The notes under the pieces are model-generated. The model saw only the letters and a list, made by a program, of their open reading frames with translations, was not told the origin of the DNA and did no database searches. From assembly GCA_020161815.1 (NCBI GenBank), contig JAIUOP010000003.1, positions 62,001 to 126,000 of the forward strand: 64,000 nucleotides of DNA, read 5' to 3'. This DNA is from Actinomycetota bacterium. Lineage in GTDB: Bacteria > Actinomycetota > Actinomycetes > Actinomycetales > Dermatophilaceae. Position numbers and translations under genes: made by a program. Shown piece after piece: positions 24,452-33,675 of this stretch; within the stretch, counting starts at the first letter, position 1, and the number at the start of each line of letters is the position of its first letter.

Positions 24452-25980
24452 CTGCTGAATCCCCGTCCGGGCTGCTCCTGCGAGGAGTTCGCCTCGTGCC
24501 GGTCGGCCCCGGGGCGGACGCCCACCAGGACGACCCCGTCGACCTTCGGATCCAGCGTGGCCGGGTCACCGAGGTGGGACAGGGCCTTCCCACGTATGCC
24601 GCGGAGCAGGTCATCGAGGCTGGCGGGAGGTGGGCGATCCCCGGGTTGTGGGACGCCCACACGCACCCGGCCATGTGGGCCCTGACCCGACGCCGGATCG
24701 ACCTGATCGGGGCGGGCGGGCCCCAGGAGACGGTGACCCGCGTGCGGAAGCACCTGGACGGCATACCGGCTGGGGACGGCCTGGTGCTGGGGTACGGCTA
24801 CCGCTCCGGGGACTGGAGCAGCCAGCCGACGGTGGCCGAGCTCGACGCGGTGACCGGCGCTCGCCCGGTGGCCCTGGCCTCCGGCGACGGCCACAACGGC
24901 TGGCTCAACTCCGCGGCGCTCGCCCTGCTCGGACTGCCCTCGCGCGCAGGGGCGCTCGCCGAGGAGGAGTGGTATGCCGCGTACACCCGCCTCGAGGCGC
25001 ACGACCCCGACTCGGTCGACCCCATCGAGGCGCTGCGGGTGGCGCTCGACGCTGCTCACGCCAAGGGTGTCGTCGGGATCGTCGACTTCGAGTTCGGGTC
25101 CTCCTTCGACTCCTGGGGCGAGCGGGTGGCTCGGGGCCTGGACACCATGCGGGTTCGGGCCAGCGTCTATCCCGAACGGCTGGAGGAGTTCGCAGCCCTC
25201 GGGCTGCGGACGGGTGACGTCCTCGTGCCCGGGCACGAGCTCGTGACGATGGGCTCCCTCAAGGTGATCTCCGATGGCAGCCTCAACACGCTCACGGCCT
25301 GGTGCTGCCAGCCCTATGTCGGCGGCGAGCACCTGGAGCATCCGCACGGGCGCCCCAACTACCCGCCGGACGAGCTCGTCCGCATCATGCGGCGCGCGAA
25401 GGAGATCGGACTGACGGCGGCGATCCATGCCATCGGCGACCGGGCTGTCTCGGCCACGCTCGACGCCTTCGAGGCCAGTGGGCAGTCCGGGGCGATGGAG
25501 CACGCGCAGCTCATCGCCTGGGAGGACGTGCCACGGCTCGCCGCTGCCGGGATCACGGCCAGCGTGCAGCCGTCGCAGACGTGGGATGACCGGGATGTCT
25601 CGCAACGGTGGTGGGGCGATCGCACGGAGCGGCTCTTCGCCTTCCGGGCCATGGCCGACGCGGGGGTGCCCCTGGCGATGGGCTCCGACGCACCCGTGTC
25701 ACCCCTCGACCCGTGGCTCACCCTGGCCGGAGCGGTGCATCGCTCCGCTGACGAGCGCGAGCCGTGGCATCCGGAGCAGTCCTTGACGATCGAGGAGGCC
25801 CTGGGGGCCTCGACCGACGGGCAGGGCACGCTCGGCGTGGGGAGCCGGGGTGATGTCGTCCTGCTCGACGCCGACCCGCTGCAGGAGTTCGACGACACCG
25901 GCGAGCAGGCGGCGCACCTGCTCGCCATGCCGGTGGCGGCGACCGTCGTGGCCGGCCGCGTGGTCCACTCGACCCTCTGA
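24448..25980 (+). CDS. YtcJ-like amidohydrolase
   Basis: The 510-residue protein belongs to the Amidohydro_3 group of metal-dependent hydrolases. WDAHTHPA gives the first metal HxH, GHNGWLNSAAL is typical of YtcJ-type enzymes, AIHAIGDRAVSATLDAFE holds further ligand positions, and MGSDAPVSPLDPW has the catalytic aspartate. C-terminal RGDVVLLDADP and VAATVVAGRVVH close the composite beta-domain. It probably acts on a C-N bond in an N-acyl or cyclic amide; the substrate is unknown. It starts at ATG 24448, inside the end of the broken glycosyltransferase, and is followed by a perfect 72-bp palindrome. Confidence 0.85.
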   Translation: MTAESPSGLLLRGVRLVPVGPGADAHQDDPVDLRIQRGRVTEVGQGLPTYAAEQVIEAGGRWAIPGLWDAHTHPAMWALTRRRIDLIGAGGPQETVTRVRKHLDGIPAGDGLVLGYGYRSGDWSSQPTVAELDAVTGARPVALASGDGHNGWLNSAALALLGLPSRAGALAEEEWYAAYTRLEAHDPDSVDPIEALRVALDAAHAKGVVGIVDFEFGSSFDSWGERVARGLDTMRVRASVYPERLEEFAALGLRTGDVLVPGHELVTMGSLKVISDGSLNTLTAWCCQPYVGGEHLEHPHGRPNYPPDELVRIMRRAKEIGLTAAIHAIGDRAVSATLDAFEASGQSGAMEHAQLIAWEDVPRLAAAGITASVQPSQTWDDRDVSQRWWGDRTERLFAFRAMADAGVPLAMGSDAPVSPLDPWLTLAGAVHRSADEREPWHPEQSLTIEEALGASTDGQGTLGVGSRGDVVLLDADPLQEFDDTGEQAAHLLAMPVAATVVAGRVVHSTL

Positions 25981-25992
25981 CCCAGCCTCTTG

Positions 25993-26064
25993 CCGCGGTT
26001 GTTATCTGGTGACGCGGTTGTTCTCGGTACCGAGAACAACCGCGTCACCAGATAACAACCGCGG
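25993..26064. repeat. Perfect 72-bp palindrome C
   Basis: The arms 25993-26028 and 26029-26064 are exact complements of 36 nt with no spacer, meeting at GGTACC. Each arm contains two copies of GCGGTTGTT. The palindrome lies between the convergent amidohydrolase and fdsD genes, where a bidirectional terminator is expected, but it is far longer than needed and lacks a U-run. One arm has a relative in the tandem repeat at 57333-57427. Confidence 0.95.
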
Positions 26065-26075
26065 GGGAGGGGCGC

Positions 26076-26384
26076 TCAGCCGCCGGAGGGTTCCTTGACC
26101 TCCTCGTGGTCATAGTCCCCGTCGACGAGGCGGGCCGCCGCCATGCCCAGGAGCAGGGGCATCTCGGTGTTGCCGAGCCGGACGTGCGCCATCAGCTCAT
26201 GACGCATCCGGGGCTCCCAGAACTTCTTGATGTGCGTCGCGATCTCCTCGGCCGCCGCATTGCGGTCCGGCCAGTGGGCGAACTGGCGCACGATGTCGGT
26301 GCCCATCCGGATCACGGGTGACTCGTGGTCGGTCCCGGGAAGGTGCTTCCCGCCGGCCATCTGGCGCGCGCCGGGGCCGGTCAC
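26076..26384 (-). CDS. fdsD: Formate dehydrogenase delta subunit
   Basis: The 102-residue protein matches the FdsD/delta family: VIRMGTDIVRQFAHWP, then AAEEIATHIKKFWEPRMRHE and LMAHV. In Cupriavidus-type enzymes this small subunit is needed for an active complex. The reading frame begins at GTG 26384, overlapping the fdsA stop; an in-frame ATG nine codons later (26357) is an alternative. Last gene of the fdsGBAD operon. Cytosolic. Confidence 0.85.
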   Translation of the reverse strand: MTGPGARQMAGGKHLPGTDHESPVIRMGTDIVRQFAHWPDRNAAAEEIATHIKKFWEPRMRHELMAHVRLGNTEMPLLLGMAAARLVDGDYDHEEVKEPSGG

Positions 26385-29215
26385 CGCGGCGCTCCCACCG
26401 CGTCCATCGACCGGCCGTCCGAGGCTGCCTCGTGCTCGGCCGCCGCGGCCGCCGTCACGACCGCGACCTGGACCGCCGTCACCTTGTACTCGGGACAGTT
26501 GGTCGCCCAGTCCGAGTTCTCCGTGGTGACGACGTTGGCGCCGGTCACCGGGTGATGGAAGGTGGTGTAGACCACTCCCGGCTGCATCCGGTCGCTGACC
26601 TGCGCCGTGAGGCGGGTCGTGCCCACGCGTGAGGACAGCTCGACGACGTCGCCAGTGCGCACGCCCCGCAGCTCGGCATCACTGGGGTGGATCTCGAGGA
26701 TGTCCTCGGGGTGCCACGTCGAGTTGGCCGTGCGCCGGGTCTGGGCGCCCACGTTGTACTGGGACAGGATCCGGCCGGTCGTGAGCAGGAGCGGGAACCG
26801 GCGGTTGGCGACCTCCGTCGTCGGCACGTACACCGTCTCGGTGAGCTTGCCCTGACCGCGCACGAACGAGCCGATGTGCATCGTCGGCGTGCCGTGCGGC
26901 GCGGCGTCGTTGACCGGCCACTGCATCGAGCCCTCGGCGTCCAGGCGCGCGAAGCTCACCCCGGCGAAGGTCGGCGTCGTGGCAGCGATCTCGTCCATGA
27001 TCTGCGAGGGCGCGGCATACGACATCGGGTAGCCCATCGCCGTCGCGATCGCGCAGTGCACCGCCCACTCGTCCATTCCGACCCGCGTCGGCATGATCGG
27101 GCGCACACGGTTGAGTCGGCGCTCGGCGTTGGTGAAGGTGCCGTCCTTCTCCAGGAAGCTCGTCCCCGGCAGGAAGACGTGGGCGAAGCGCGAGGTCTCG
27201 TTGAGGAAGAGGTCGTGGACGACGACCAGGTCCATCGCCCGCAGGGCGCCCTCGACATGGGCGGTGTTGGGGTCGGACTGGGCGATGTCCTCGCCGTGGA
27301 CGAAGAGGCCGCGGAAGCTGCCCCCGATGGCGGAGTCGAACATGTTCGGGATCCGCAGGCCCGGCTCGGCCGGGATGGTCACCTGCCAGAGCCGCTCGTA
27401 GATGCCGCGCACCTCGTCGATGGAGACGTGGCGGTAGCCGGGCAGCTCGTGCGGGAAGGAGCCCATGTCACACGAGCCCTGGACGTTGTTCTGGCCGCGC
27501 AGCGGGTTGACGCCGACGCCTTCGCGACCGAGGTTGCCCGTGAGCATCGCGAGGTTGGCCATGCCCATGACCATCGTCGAGCCCTGGCTGTGCTCGGTCA
27601 CGCCCAAGCCGTAGTAGATCGACCCGTTGGGCGCGTTGGCATACAGCCGCGCCGCTGCTCGCAGCTCCTCGGCCGGTATGCCGGTCACCTCGGCCGTGGC
27701 TTCGGGGCTGTGCTCGGGGAGGGAGATGAACTCGAGGTAGGAGTCGACGTTCTCGCAGCGCTCCCGCAGGAACGCCGCGTCGTGCAGGCCCTCGGTGACG
27801 ATGACATGCGCCATCGCGTTGACGAAGGCGACGTTCGTGCCCGGTAGCAGGGGCAGGTGGTGGGCGGCCTCGACGTGCGGGCTGCGGACCAGGTCGATCC
27901 GCCGCGGGTCGGCGACGATGATCTGCGCTCCCTGTCGCAGCCGCTGCTTCATCCGGGAGCCGAAGACCGGGTGGGCATCGGTCGGGTTGGCGCCGATGAG
28001 CAGCATGACGTCGGTGACGTCCACACTGGCGAAGTCCTGGGTGCCGGCACTGGTGCCGAAGGCCTGGTTCAGCCCATAGCCCGTGGGGGAGTGGCACACC
28101 CGCGCGCACGTGTCGATGTTGTTGTTGCCGAAGGCGGCTCGCACCATCTTCTGGACGGTGTAGACCTCTTCGTTGGTGCACCGCGAGGAGGAGATGCCGC
28201 CGATCGAGGCCACGCCGTGCTCGGCCTGGATCGCCCGGAAGCCGTCGGCAACCCGCTGGATCGCCTCCTCCCACGACACGACCTGCCACTCGTCGTCGAT
28301 CGAGTCGCGCACCATGGGCTGGAGCTGACGGTCCTGGTGCGAGGCGTAGCCATAGGCGAAGCGGCCCTTGACGCAGGAGTGGCCCTCGTTGGCGCCGCCG
28401 TCCTTCCACGGCATCATCCGGACCACGCGCGTCGAGTCACCGGTGCCCTGGACCTCTGCCTTGAACGAGCAGCCGACACCGCAGTAGGCGCAGGTCGTCT
28501 GGACCGACCGCGTCGGCATGCCCAGCTCGATGACCGACTTCTCGGTGAGGGCATCGGTCGGGCAGGCCTGGACGCAGGCGCCACAGGAGACGCACTCGGA
28601 GGAGAGGAAGTCGGTGCCGCCGGGAGAGATCCGGGAGTCGAAGCCGCGACCGTCCACGGTCAGCGCGAAGGTGCCCTGGATGTCATTGCAGGCGCGCACG
28701 CACCGGGAGCAGACGATGCAGGCCTTCGGGTCGTAGGTGAAGTAGGGGTTGGAGGTGTCGGCGGACTCCTCGACGTGGCTGCGTCCGCCCAGGCCATAAC
28801 GCACCTCGGCCACCCCGACCGTCGCGGCGGCAGACTGGATCTCGCAGTTGCCGCGGGCGCACCCGGCGCAGTCGACCGGATGGTCGGAGAGGTAGAGCTC
28901 CATGACGCCCTGCCGCACCTGGTCCACGGCCTCGGTCCGCGTCGAGACGACCATGCCGTCGGAGCACAGCGAGGTGCACGACGCGGGTGTGCCCTTGGCG
29001 CCCTCGATCTCGACGACGCACAGGCGGCAGGACCCGAATGCCTTGAGCGAGTCGGTGGCGCACAGCTTGGGGATCGCGACACCGGCCTCGGCGGCGGCGC
29101 GCATGACCGAGGTTCCGACCGGCACGGTCACCTCGCGTCCGTCGATCGACACCGTGGCGGTGGCCTCGGCGGCCACTGCGGGCGTGCCGTAGTCGGTCTC
29201 GGGGACGAGTGTCAT
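26381..29215 (-). CDS. fdsA: NAD-dependent formate dehydrogenase alpha subunit (Mo-bisMGD)
   Basis: The 944-residue catalytic subunit oxidises formate to CO2. In order it has an N-terminal 2Fe-2S domain (GSCRLCVVEIEG), a NuoG-type HPVDCAGCARGNCEI segment, two 4Fe-4S ferredoxin motifs (CIVCSRCVRAC and CVSCGACVQACP), a further 4Fe-4S site (CAYCGVGC) and the molybdopterin domain. The Mo ligand is probably the cysteine in RVCHSPTGYG; it is a normal Cys codon, not selenocysteine. The C-terminal MGD-binding domain includes HPEDILEIHPSDA. The start ATG 29215 overlaps the fdsB stop. Electrons pass to the NADH module FdsBG. Confidence 0.95.
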   Translation of the reverse strand: MTLVPETDYGTPAVAAEATATVSIDGREVTVPVGTSVMRAAAEAGVAIPKLCATDSLKAFGSCRLCVVEIEGAKGTPASCTSLCSDGMVVSTRTEAVDQVRQGVMELYLSDHPVDCAGCARGNCEIQSAAATVGVAEVRYGLGGRSHVEESADTSNPYFTYDPKACIVCSRCVRACNDIQGTFALTVDGRGFDSRISPGGTDFLSSECVSCGACVQACPTDALTEKSVIELGMPTRSVQTTCAYCGVGCSFKAEVQGTGDSTRVVRMMPWKDGGANEGHSCVKGRFAYGYASHQDRQLQPMVRDSIDDEWQVVSWEEAIQRVADGFRAIQAEHGVASIGGISSSRCTNEEVYTVQKMVRAAFGNNNIDTCARVCHSPTGYGLNQAFGTSAGTQDFASVDVTDVMLLIGANPTDAHPVFGSRMKQRLRQGAQIIVADPRRIDLVRSPHVEAAHHLPLLPGTNVAFVNAMAHVIVTEGLHDAAFLRERCENVDSYLEFISLPEHSPEATAEVTGIPAEELRAAARLYANAPNGSIYYGLGVTEHSQGSTMVMGMANLAMLTGNLGREGVGVNPLRGQNNVQGSCDMGSFPHELPGYRHVSIDEVRGIYERLWQVTIPAEPGLRIPNMFDSAIGGSFRGLFVHGEDIAQSDPNTAHVEGALRAMDLVVVHDLFLNETSRFAHVFLPGTSFLEKDGTFTNAERRLNRVRPIMPTRVGMDEWAVHCAIATAMGYPMSYAAPSQIMDEIAATTPTFAGVSFARLDAEGSMQWPVNDAAPHGTPTMHIGSFVRGQGKLTETVYVPTTEVANRRFPLLLTTGRILSQYNVGAQTRRTANSTWHPEDILEIHPSDAELRGVRTGDVVELSSRVGTTRLTAQVSDRMQPGVVYTTFHHPVTGANVVTTENSDWATNCPEYKVTAVQVAVVTAAAAAEHEAASDGRSMDAVGAPR

Positions 29216-30741
29216 GACGCGCTCCCTTCGCTCTCGCTGGGCTCGGTGATGCCGAAGTCCTCGGGGAAATGGGACAGGGCCGTGCGCACCGGCATCGGGG
29301 TCAGTCCGCCCATCGCGCACAGGGACCCCTTCTCCATCGTGGTGCAGAGGTCCTGCAGGAGAGCAAGATTGGTATGCCGTGTGCTCGCCTCGCCGTGCCG
29401 GATGCGGTCGATGACCTCCACCCCTCGGGTGGAGCCGATGCGGCACGGCGTGCACTTGCCGCACGACTCGATGGCACAGAACTCCATGGCGAAGCGCGCC
29501 ATCTCGGCGCCGTCGAAGGTGTCGTCCCAGACGACGATCCCGCCGTGCCCGATCATCGCGCCGGCTGCGGCGAAGGCCTCGTAGTCGGTGGCCAGGTCGA
29601 ACTGGGCCGGCGTGAGGTAGCCGCCCAGGGGTCCACCGACCTGCACGGCCTTGACCGGGCGACCGGTCAGCGTGCCCCCACCGAAGCCCTCGACGAGCTC
29701 GCCGAGGGTGACGCCGAAGGCGGTCTCGACGATCCCGCCCTGCTTGACGTTGCCGGCGAGCTGGAAGACCGAGGTGCCCCGGGAGCGGCCGGTGCCGAGC
29801 GCGGCATACGCCTCCCCGCCATCGGCGAGGATCATCGGGACCGAGCCCATCGAGATGACGTTGTTGACGACCGTCGGCGCGCCGAAGAGCCCGGAGAGCG
29901 CCGGGATCGGGGGCTTGGCGCGCACCTCGCCCCGCTTGCCCTCGAGGGACTCGAGCATCGAGGTCTCCTCGCCGCAGATGTAGGCGCCGGCACCCACGCG
30001 GACGTCGAGGTCGAAGGCGTGAGCACTCCCGAGGACGGACTGGCCGAGCACGCCGTGGGCGTACGCGATGTCGATGGCGCGCCGGAGGGTCGCCACGGCA
30101 TGGGGGTACTCGCTGCGGACGTAGATGAAGCCCTCGCTGGCCCCGACGGCATACGCCGCGATGACCATGCCCTCGACCAGGCTGAACGGGTCACCCTCCA
30201 TGAGCATCCGGTCGGCGAAGGTGCCGGAGTCGCCCTCGTCGGCATTGACGCACACGAACTTCAGTGCCGCCTGGGCCTTGCGCACGGTCTCCCACTTGAT
30301 GCCGGTGGGGAAGCCGGCGCCACCCCGACCACGCAGGCCGGATGCGGTCACCTCGGCGACGACCTCCTCCGGGCTCATGGCGAGGGCGCGGCGCAGCCCG
30401 GCGAGCCCGCCGTGCGCCTCGTAGGCCGCGAGGTCGGTCGGCTCGTTGAGGCCCACGCGGGCGAAGCTGACCCGGGTCTGGCCGGCGAGCCACGGGTGCT
30501 CGTCGACGACTCCGATCGACTCGGCCGAGCCGTCGAGCACCGCAGCGACATCGGACGGTGAGCACGCGGCATACCCGATGCGACCGGCCTCGGTCTCGAC
30601 CTCGACGAGGGGCTCCATCCAGAGCATCCCGCGGGAGCCGTTGCGCCGGACGGTGGCACCGGCAGCCGCGAAGGCCTCGGCGACCTCGTCGGCCCCGACC
30701 GCCACCGCGGCAGCGTCACAGGGCACCCAGACCGTCGTCAT
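29212..30741 (-). CDS. fdsB: Formate dehydrogenase beta subunit (FMN/NADH module)
   Basis: The 509-residue NuoF-like subunit passes electrons from FdsA to NAD+. An N-terminal thioredoxin-like part (about residues 1-100) precedes GRGGAGFPTGIKWE for FMN and NADEGDSGTFADR for NADH. The 4Fe-4S cluster ligands are in ESCGKCTPCRIG, with a fourth cysteine about 40 residues on. I choose ATG 30741 because it overlaps the fdsG stop in ATGA fashion; an in-frame start at 30750 is also possible. Confidence 0.93.
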   Translation of the reverse strand: MTTVWVPCDAAAVAVGADEVAEAFAAAGATVRRNGSRGMLWMEPLVEVETEAGRIGYAACSPSDVAAVLDGSAESIGVVDEHPWLAGQTRVSFARVGLNEPTDLAAYEAHGGLAGLRRALAMSPEEVVAEVTASGLRGRGGAGFPTGIKWETVRKAQAALKFVCVNADEGDSGTFADRMLMEGDPFSLVEGMVIAAYAVGASEGFIYVRSEYPHAVATLRRAIDIAYAHGVLGQSVLGSAHAFDLDVRVGAGAYICGEETSMLESLEGKRGEVRAKPPIPALSGLFGAPTVVNNVISMGSVPMILADGGEAYAALGTGRSRGTSVFQLAGNVKQGGIVETAFGVTLGELVEGFGGGTLTGRPVKAVQVGGPLGGYLTPAQFDLATDYEAFAAAGAMIGHGGIVVWDDTFDGAEMARFAMEFCAIESCGKCTPCRIGSTRGVEVIDRIRHGEASTRHTNLALLQDLCTTMEKGSLCAMGGLTPMPVRTALSHFPEDFGITEPSESEGSAS

Positions 30742-31208
30742 GACAGCCACCCCTCGAGTCGTTCGAGCGTCAACCGGCCGTGGAGCTTTCCGTCGAGGAA
30801 ACCCGACGGGCCGAGCGCGCAGTTGCCCAGGCAGAAGACCTCGCCGACCTCGACGTCAGGTGAGCCCGAGAAGCGGTCCTGCGCTGCGGCATACAGCTCC
30901 TGCCCACCGACGGCCTGGCATGCCTCCCCGCGACAGATCTGGGCGCGGTGGCGGGGCGGGGGCGTGCGCCGGAAGTCGTGGTAGAAGGTGAGGACGCCGT
31001 GGACGTCGGCGCGGCTGAGGTTGAGCACGTCGGCGATCACGTCCACGTCGGTCTCGGGATCGATCCAGCCGAGCTGGTCCTGCACCGCGTGGAGGATCGG
31101 GATGAGCGGACCGCGGGCCGAAGCCAGCCCGAGGGCGATGCCGCGGACCGTCTCGGCGCGGCGGCCATCGGTCGCCGCAGTGGGGGAGCCTGCCTGAGCC
31201 GCCTGCAC
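30738..31208 (-). CDS. fdsG: Formate dehydrogenase gamma subunit
   Basis: The 156-residue NuoE-like subunit binds one 2Fe-2S cluster: CRGEACQAVG gives two ligands and CLGNCALGPSG the other two. LIPILHAVQDQLGWIDPE is the usual NuoE helical start. I choose GTG 31208, which has AGGAG 5 nt upstream; the frame extends further but without a ribosome site. It is the first gene of the operon and overlaps fdsB by 4 bp. Confidence 0.92.
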   Translation of the reverse strand: MQAAQAGSPTAATDGRRAETVRGIALGLASARGPLIPILHAVQDQLGWIDPETDVDVIADVLNLSRADVHGVLTFYHDFRRTPPPRHRAQICRGEACQAVGGQELYAAAQDRFSGSPDVEVGEVFCLGNCALGPSGFLDGKLHGRLTLERLEGWLS

Positions 31209-31218
31209 GTCATCTCCT

Positions 31219-31248
31219 GTGATGGGTATCACTGATGGGCCCAGCCTA
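31219..31248 (-). promoter_or_regulatory. fds operon promoter with inverted repeat
   Basis: On the minus strand TAGGCT (31248-31243) is a good -10 box giving a leader of roughly 30 nt. GTGAT-N4-ATCAC at 31219-31232 lies between it and the ribosome site, a position suited to a repressor operator. The binding protein is unknown. Confidence 0.4.
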
Positions 31249-31339
31249 GGCAGCGGAGCCGACAAAGGCCACGGTCTGGCCGGACCAATGGTGCGAACTC
31301 TGCAACCGGAGGCGCCCTGCGCAACAACAGTCGGATGCG

Positions 31340-31377
31340 ACCCCCTCGCGGCCGCTCAGGGCCGACCGCGAGGGGGT
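31340..31377. terminator. Strong hairpin after fmdA
   Basis: ACCCCCTCGCGG (31340-31351) pairs perfectly with CCGCGAGGGGGT (31366-31377) around a 14-nt loop. It lies 15 bp past the fmdA stop, ending the formamidase operon before the fds promoter. No U-run. Confidence 0.75.
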
Positions 31378-31391
31378 GGTTCCGGTTCCGG

Positions 31392-32648
31392 TCAGTGGAA
31401 GGAGGCCCTCGGCACTCCCATGCCCGGGTCGATCTTGGCCGGCCCGGAGGCGGATGGGCGGATGTCGATGTCGAAGATCGCCGTCGGCAGGTAGACCGTC
31501 GAGCACGAGTTCGGGATGTCCACCACGCCCGAGAGGCGGCCCTCGATCGGAGCCGCACCCAGGATCATGTACGCCTGCTCGGGGCTGTATCCGAACGTGG
31601 TCAGGTAGTCGATCGCGTGGAGGCACGCCCGCTGGTAGGACAGGTGGCTGTCGAGGTAGCGCTGCTCACCATCGAGGGTGACCGAGGTGCCACTGAAGGC
31701 CAGCCACTGACTGAACTGTGGGTCGGTGGTGCCCGGCATGAAGATGGCATTCTCCTTCACTCCGTAGGTGTCCATGCCGCCCTTGATGAGGTCGACCCGC
31801 AGGTCCATGAAGCCACCCATCTCGATGGCGCCACAGAACGTGATCTCACCGTCGCCCTGGGAGAAGTGGAGGTCACCCATGGAGAGGTTCGCCCCGTCGA
31901 CGAAGACGGGGTAGAAGACCCGCGTCCCCTTGGTGAAGTTCTTGATGTCCTGGTTGCCACCGTTCTCACGCGGTGGAGCGGTGCGGGCTGCCTCCTGCCG
32001 GACCCGCTCGTAGTCGTCGCCGGTCAGGGTCCCGAGGATCGCGTCGTCGGGCATGGGTGGCAGGGCGAGCGGTGGTACGCGGTCGGGGTCGGTCGCGATG
32101 AGCGCCGCCTCGCGGGTGTTCCACGTGCTGAGCAGGTCGTGGCTCGGGGCCGTGCCCATGAGGCCTGGGTGCACGATGCCCACGAAGGAGACGCCGGGCA
32201 CGTGCCGGGACGTGGCCACGCCACCGGTGAAGTCCCAGACGACCTTGTACGCGTCGGGGAACTGGTCGGTGAGGAAGCCTCCGCCGTTCTCCTTGGCGAA
32301 GATCCCGGTGTAGCCCCAGCCCTGGCCGGCGAGGGGGCCGCTGTCCTCCTGCGGGATCGGGCCGACGTCGAGGATGTCGACGACGAGCAGGTCCCCGGGC
32401 TTGGCGCCCTCGACCCGGAACGGCCCGGACAGGACGTGGACGCCCTTGAGCGGGGCATTGAGGATGTCCTCGGCGGAGTCGTCGTCCTTGATGGCGCCGT
32501 CGAACCACTCGCGGCAGTCGACCCGGAAGACGTCCCCGGGCTTGACGGTGACATTGGCCGGGATGTCCGGGTGCCAGCGGTTGTGGCCGACGTACTGCTG
32601 GTCGGTGAACTTCTTGCTCGAGTCGAGCGGGAACACGTTCTTTGGCAC
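31392..32648 (-). CDS. fmdA: Formamidase (acetamidase/formamidase family)
   Basis: The 418-residue enzyme hydrolyses formamide to formate and ammonia. HNRWHPDIPANVTVKPGD, GPLAGQGWGYTGIFAKENGG and SFVGIVHPGLMGTAPS are family blocks, as is GDLHFSQGDGEITFCGAIEM. Length matches known formamidases such as that of Methylophilus. The adjacent amide channel, FmdB and formate dehydrogenase point to formamide rather than acetamide as substrate; that choice is inference. Cytosolic. Confidence 0.92.
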   Translation of the reverse strand: MPKNVFPLDSSKKFTDQQYVGHNRWHPDIPANVTVKPGDVFRVDCREWFDGAIKDDDSAEDILNAPLKGVHVLSGPFRVEGAKPGDLLVVDILDVGPIPQEDSGPLAGQGWGYTGIFAKENGGGFLTDQFPDAYKVVWDFTGGVATSRHVPGVSFVGIVHPGLMGTAPSHDLLSTWNTREAALIATDPDRVPPLALPPMPDDAILGTLTGDDYERVRQEAARTAPPRENGGNQDIKNFTKGTRVFYPVFVDGANLSMGDLHFSQGDGEITFCGAIEMGGFMDLRVDLIKGGMDTYGVKENAIFMPGTTDPQFSQWLAFSGTSVTLDGEQRYLDSHLSYQRACLHAIDYLTTFGYSPEQAYMILGAAPIEGRLSGVVDIPNSCSTVYLPTAIFDIDIRPSASGPAKIDPGMGVPRASFH

Positions 32649-32699
32649 TGCTCTCTCCTTGATCTCGATGCGGTGATTTCGCGGGGTGCGTTGGTGCGG

Positions 32700-33305
32700 T
32701 CAGGTGGTCGCGGGGGAGGCGCTGCGCAGCCGGGCACGCGCCCAGAGGAAGCCGGCGATGGTGACGACGGCGACAGCAGCGGCCATGAGCGCATTGGGCA
32801 GGGCCGTCCACTGGCCGATGAGGAGCAGGAAGGCGGGGATCGCCGCCGTCGTCCACCCTTCGATGGCGGCCACAGCCCCGGTGTATGCCGTGAGCTCGCC
32901 TCGCTCTCGACCGAGCAGTTGGAAGAAGAGCCACCACAGGTAGGCCCAGAGCAGCCAGATGACGGCGAAGGCGTAGTCGCCGCGGAGCGCAGCGACGACG
33001 GCATACGCAATGGCCGCGATGGCGACGAAGAGGGAGAACCACCCCAGACCGGTCCCGTCGAAGCCCCAGATCGTGTTCATGGCCACGTAGAGGTAGGTGA
33101 AGCCGAAGAGGTAGAGACCGGAGGCGCCGAAGATGACGTCAGGGTCACCGTCCGCGGTGAAGATGAGGTATGTCGGCGTGATCACCTGGAGCAGGCCGAC
33201 GAAGATGTTGAGCGGGACGGCCCCCCGGTCCTTGACGTGGCCCATCAGGGCCATGCCATTGAGGAAGAGGATGGCCCCGACGTAGAGCAGTCCGACGTTT
33301 CCCAT
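32700..33305 (-). CDS. AmiS/UreI family amide or urea channel
   Basis: The 201-residue membrane protein has about six transmembrane helices and the family pattern LLYVGAILFLNGMALMG at the start, TYLYVAMNTIWGFDGTGLGW in the middle and WLLWAYLWWLFF later. AmiS/UreI proteins are proton-gated or passive channels for urea and short amides. Between fmdB and fmdA it should admit formamide. Start ATG 33305. Confidence 0.9.
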   Translation of the reverse strand: MGNVGLLYVGAILFLNGMALMGHVKDRGAVPLNIFVGLLQVITPTYLIFTADGDPDVIFGASGLYLFGFTYLYVAMNTIWGFDGTGLGWFSLFVAIAAIAYAVVAALRGDYAFAVIWLLWAYLWWLFFQLLGRERGELTAYTGAVAAIEGWTTAAIPAFLLLIGQWTALPNALMAAAVAVVTIAGFLWARARLRSASPATT

Positions 33306-33360
33306 GCTTCTCCTACTCGTCGTTGAGTGGTGCGGGATAGGGACGGTCGCGCCGCTGCGG

Positions 33361-33648
33361 TCAGGGGCGGGGCAGGCGCGCCGTGCGAGGGTCGGCCGTG
33401 GGGCGGCGCGGCCGGTGGGGGGCTCGGCCCGGCGGGGCGGAGACGACCGCCGGCTCGGCCGCCGTGGCTTCGGTGGCAGTGATGAGCCGACGTGCTCGGG
33501 AATCCCCGAAGCGCAGCTGTGGCACGGACCACCGCCGGGGGGCCGGGTTCCCGCACTCGGGGCAGTCGATGGCCGGCGGGGCCTCGCCCAGCGGCATCGT
33601 CCGGGCCAGCACACCATCGGCCCGGCAGGTGAACTCGTACGTCGCCAT
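33361..33648 (-). CDS. fmdB: FmdB family zinc-ribbon regulatory protein
   Basis: The 95-residue protein begins ATYEFTCRADG and has the second half of a zinc ribbon as DCPECGNPAPRRW. The first knuckle has only one cysteine (CRAD instead of CxxC), so zinc binding may be weak or use another ligand. The tail is basic and rich in proline. FmdB proteins accompany formamidase or amidase genes and were proposed as regulators. First gene behind the palindromic operator at 33678, in line with amiS and fmdA. Confidence 0.8.
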   Translation of the reverse strand: MATYEFTCRADGVLARTMPLGEAPPAIDCPECGNPAPRRWSVPQLRFGDSRARRLITATEATAAEPAVVSAPPGRAPHRPRRPTADPRTARLPRP

Positions 33649-33675
33649 CGACGACCTCCGCCCATTCATCTCCAC

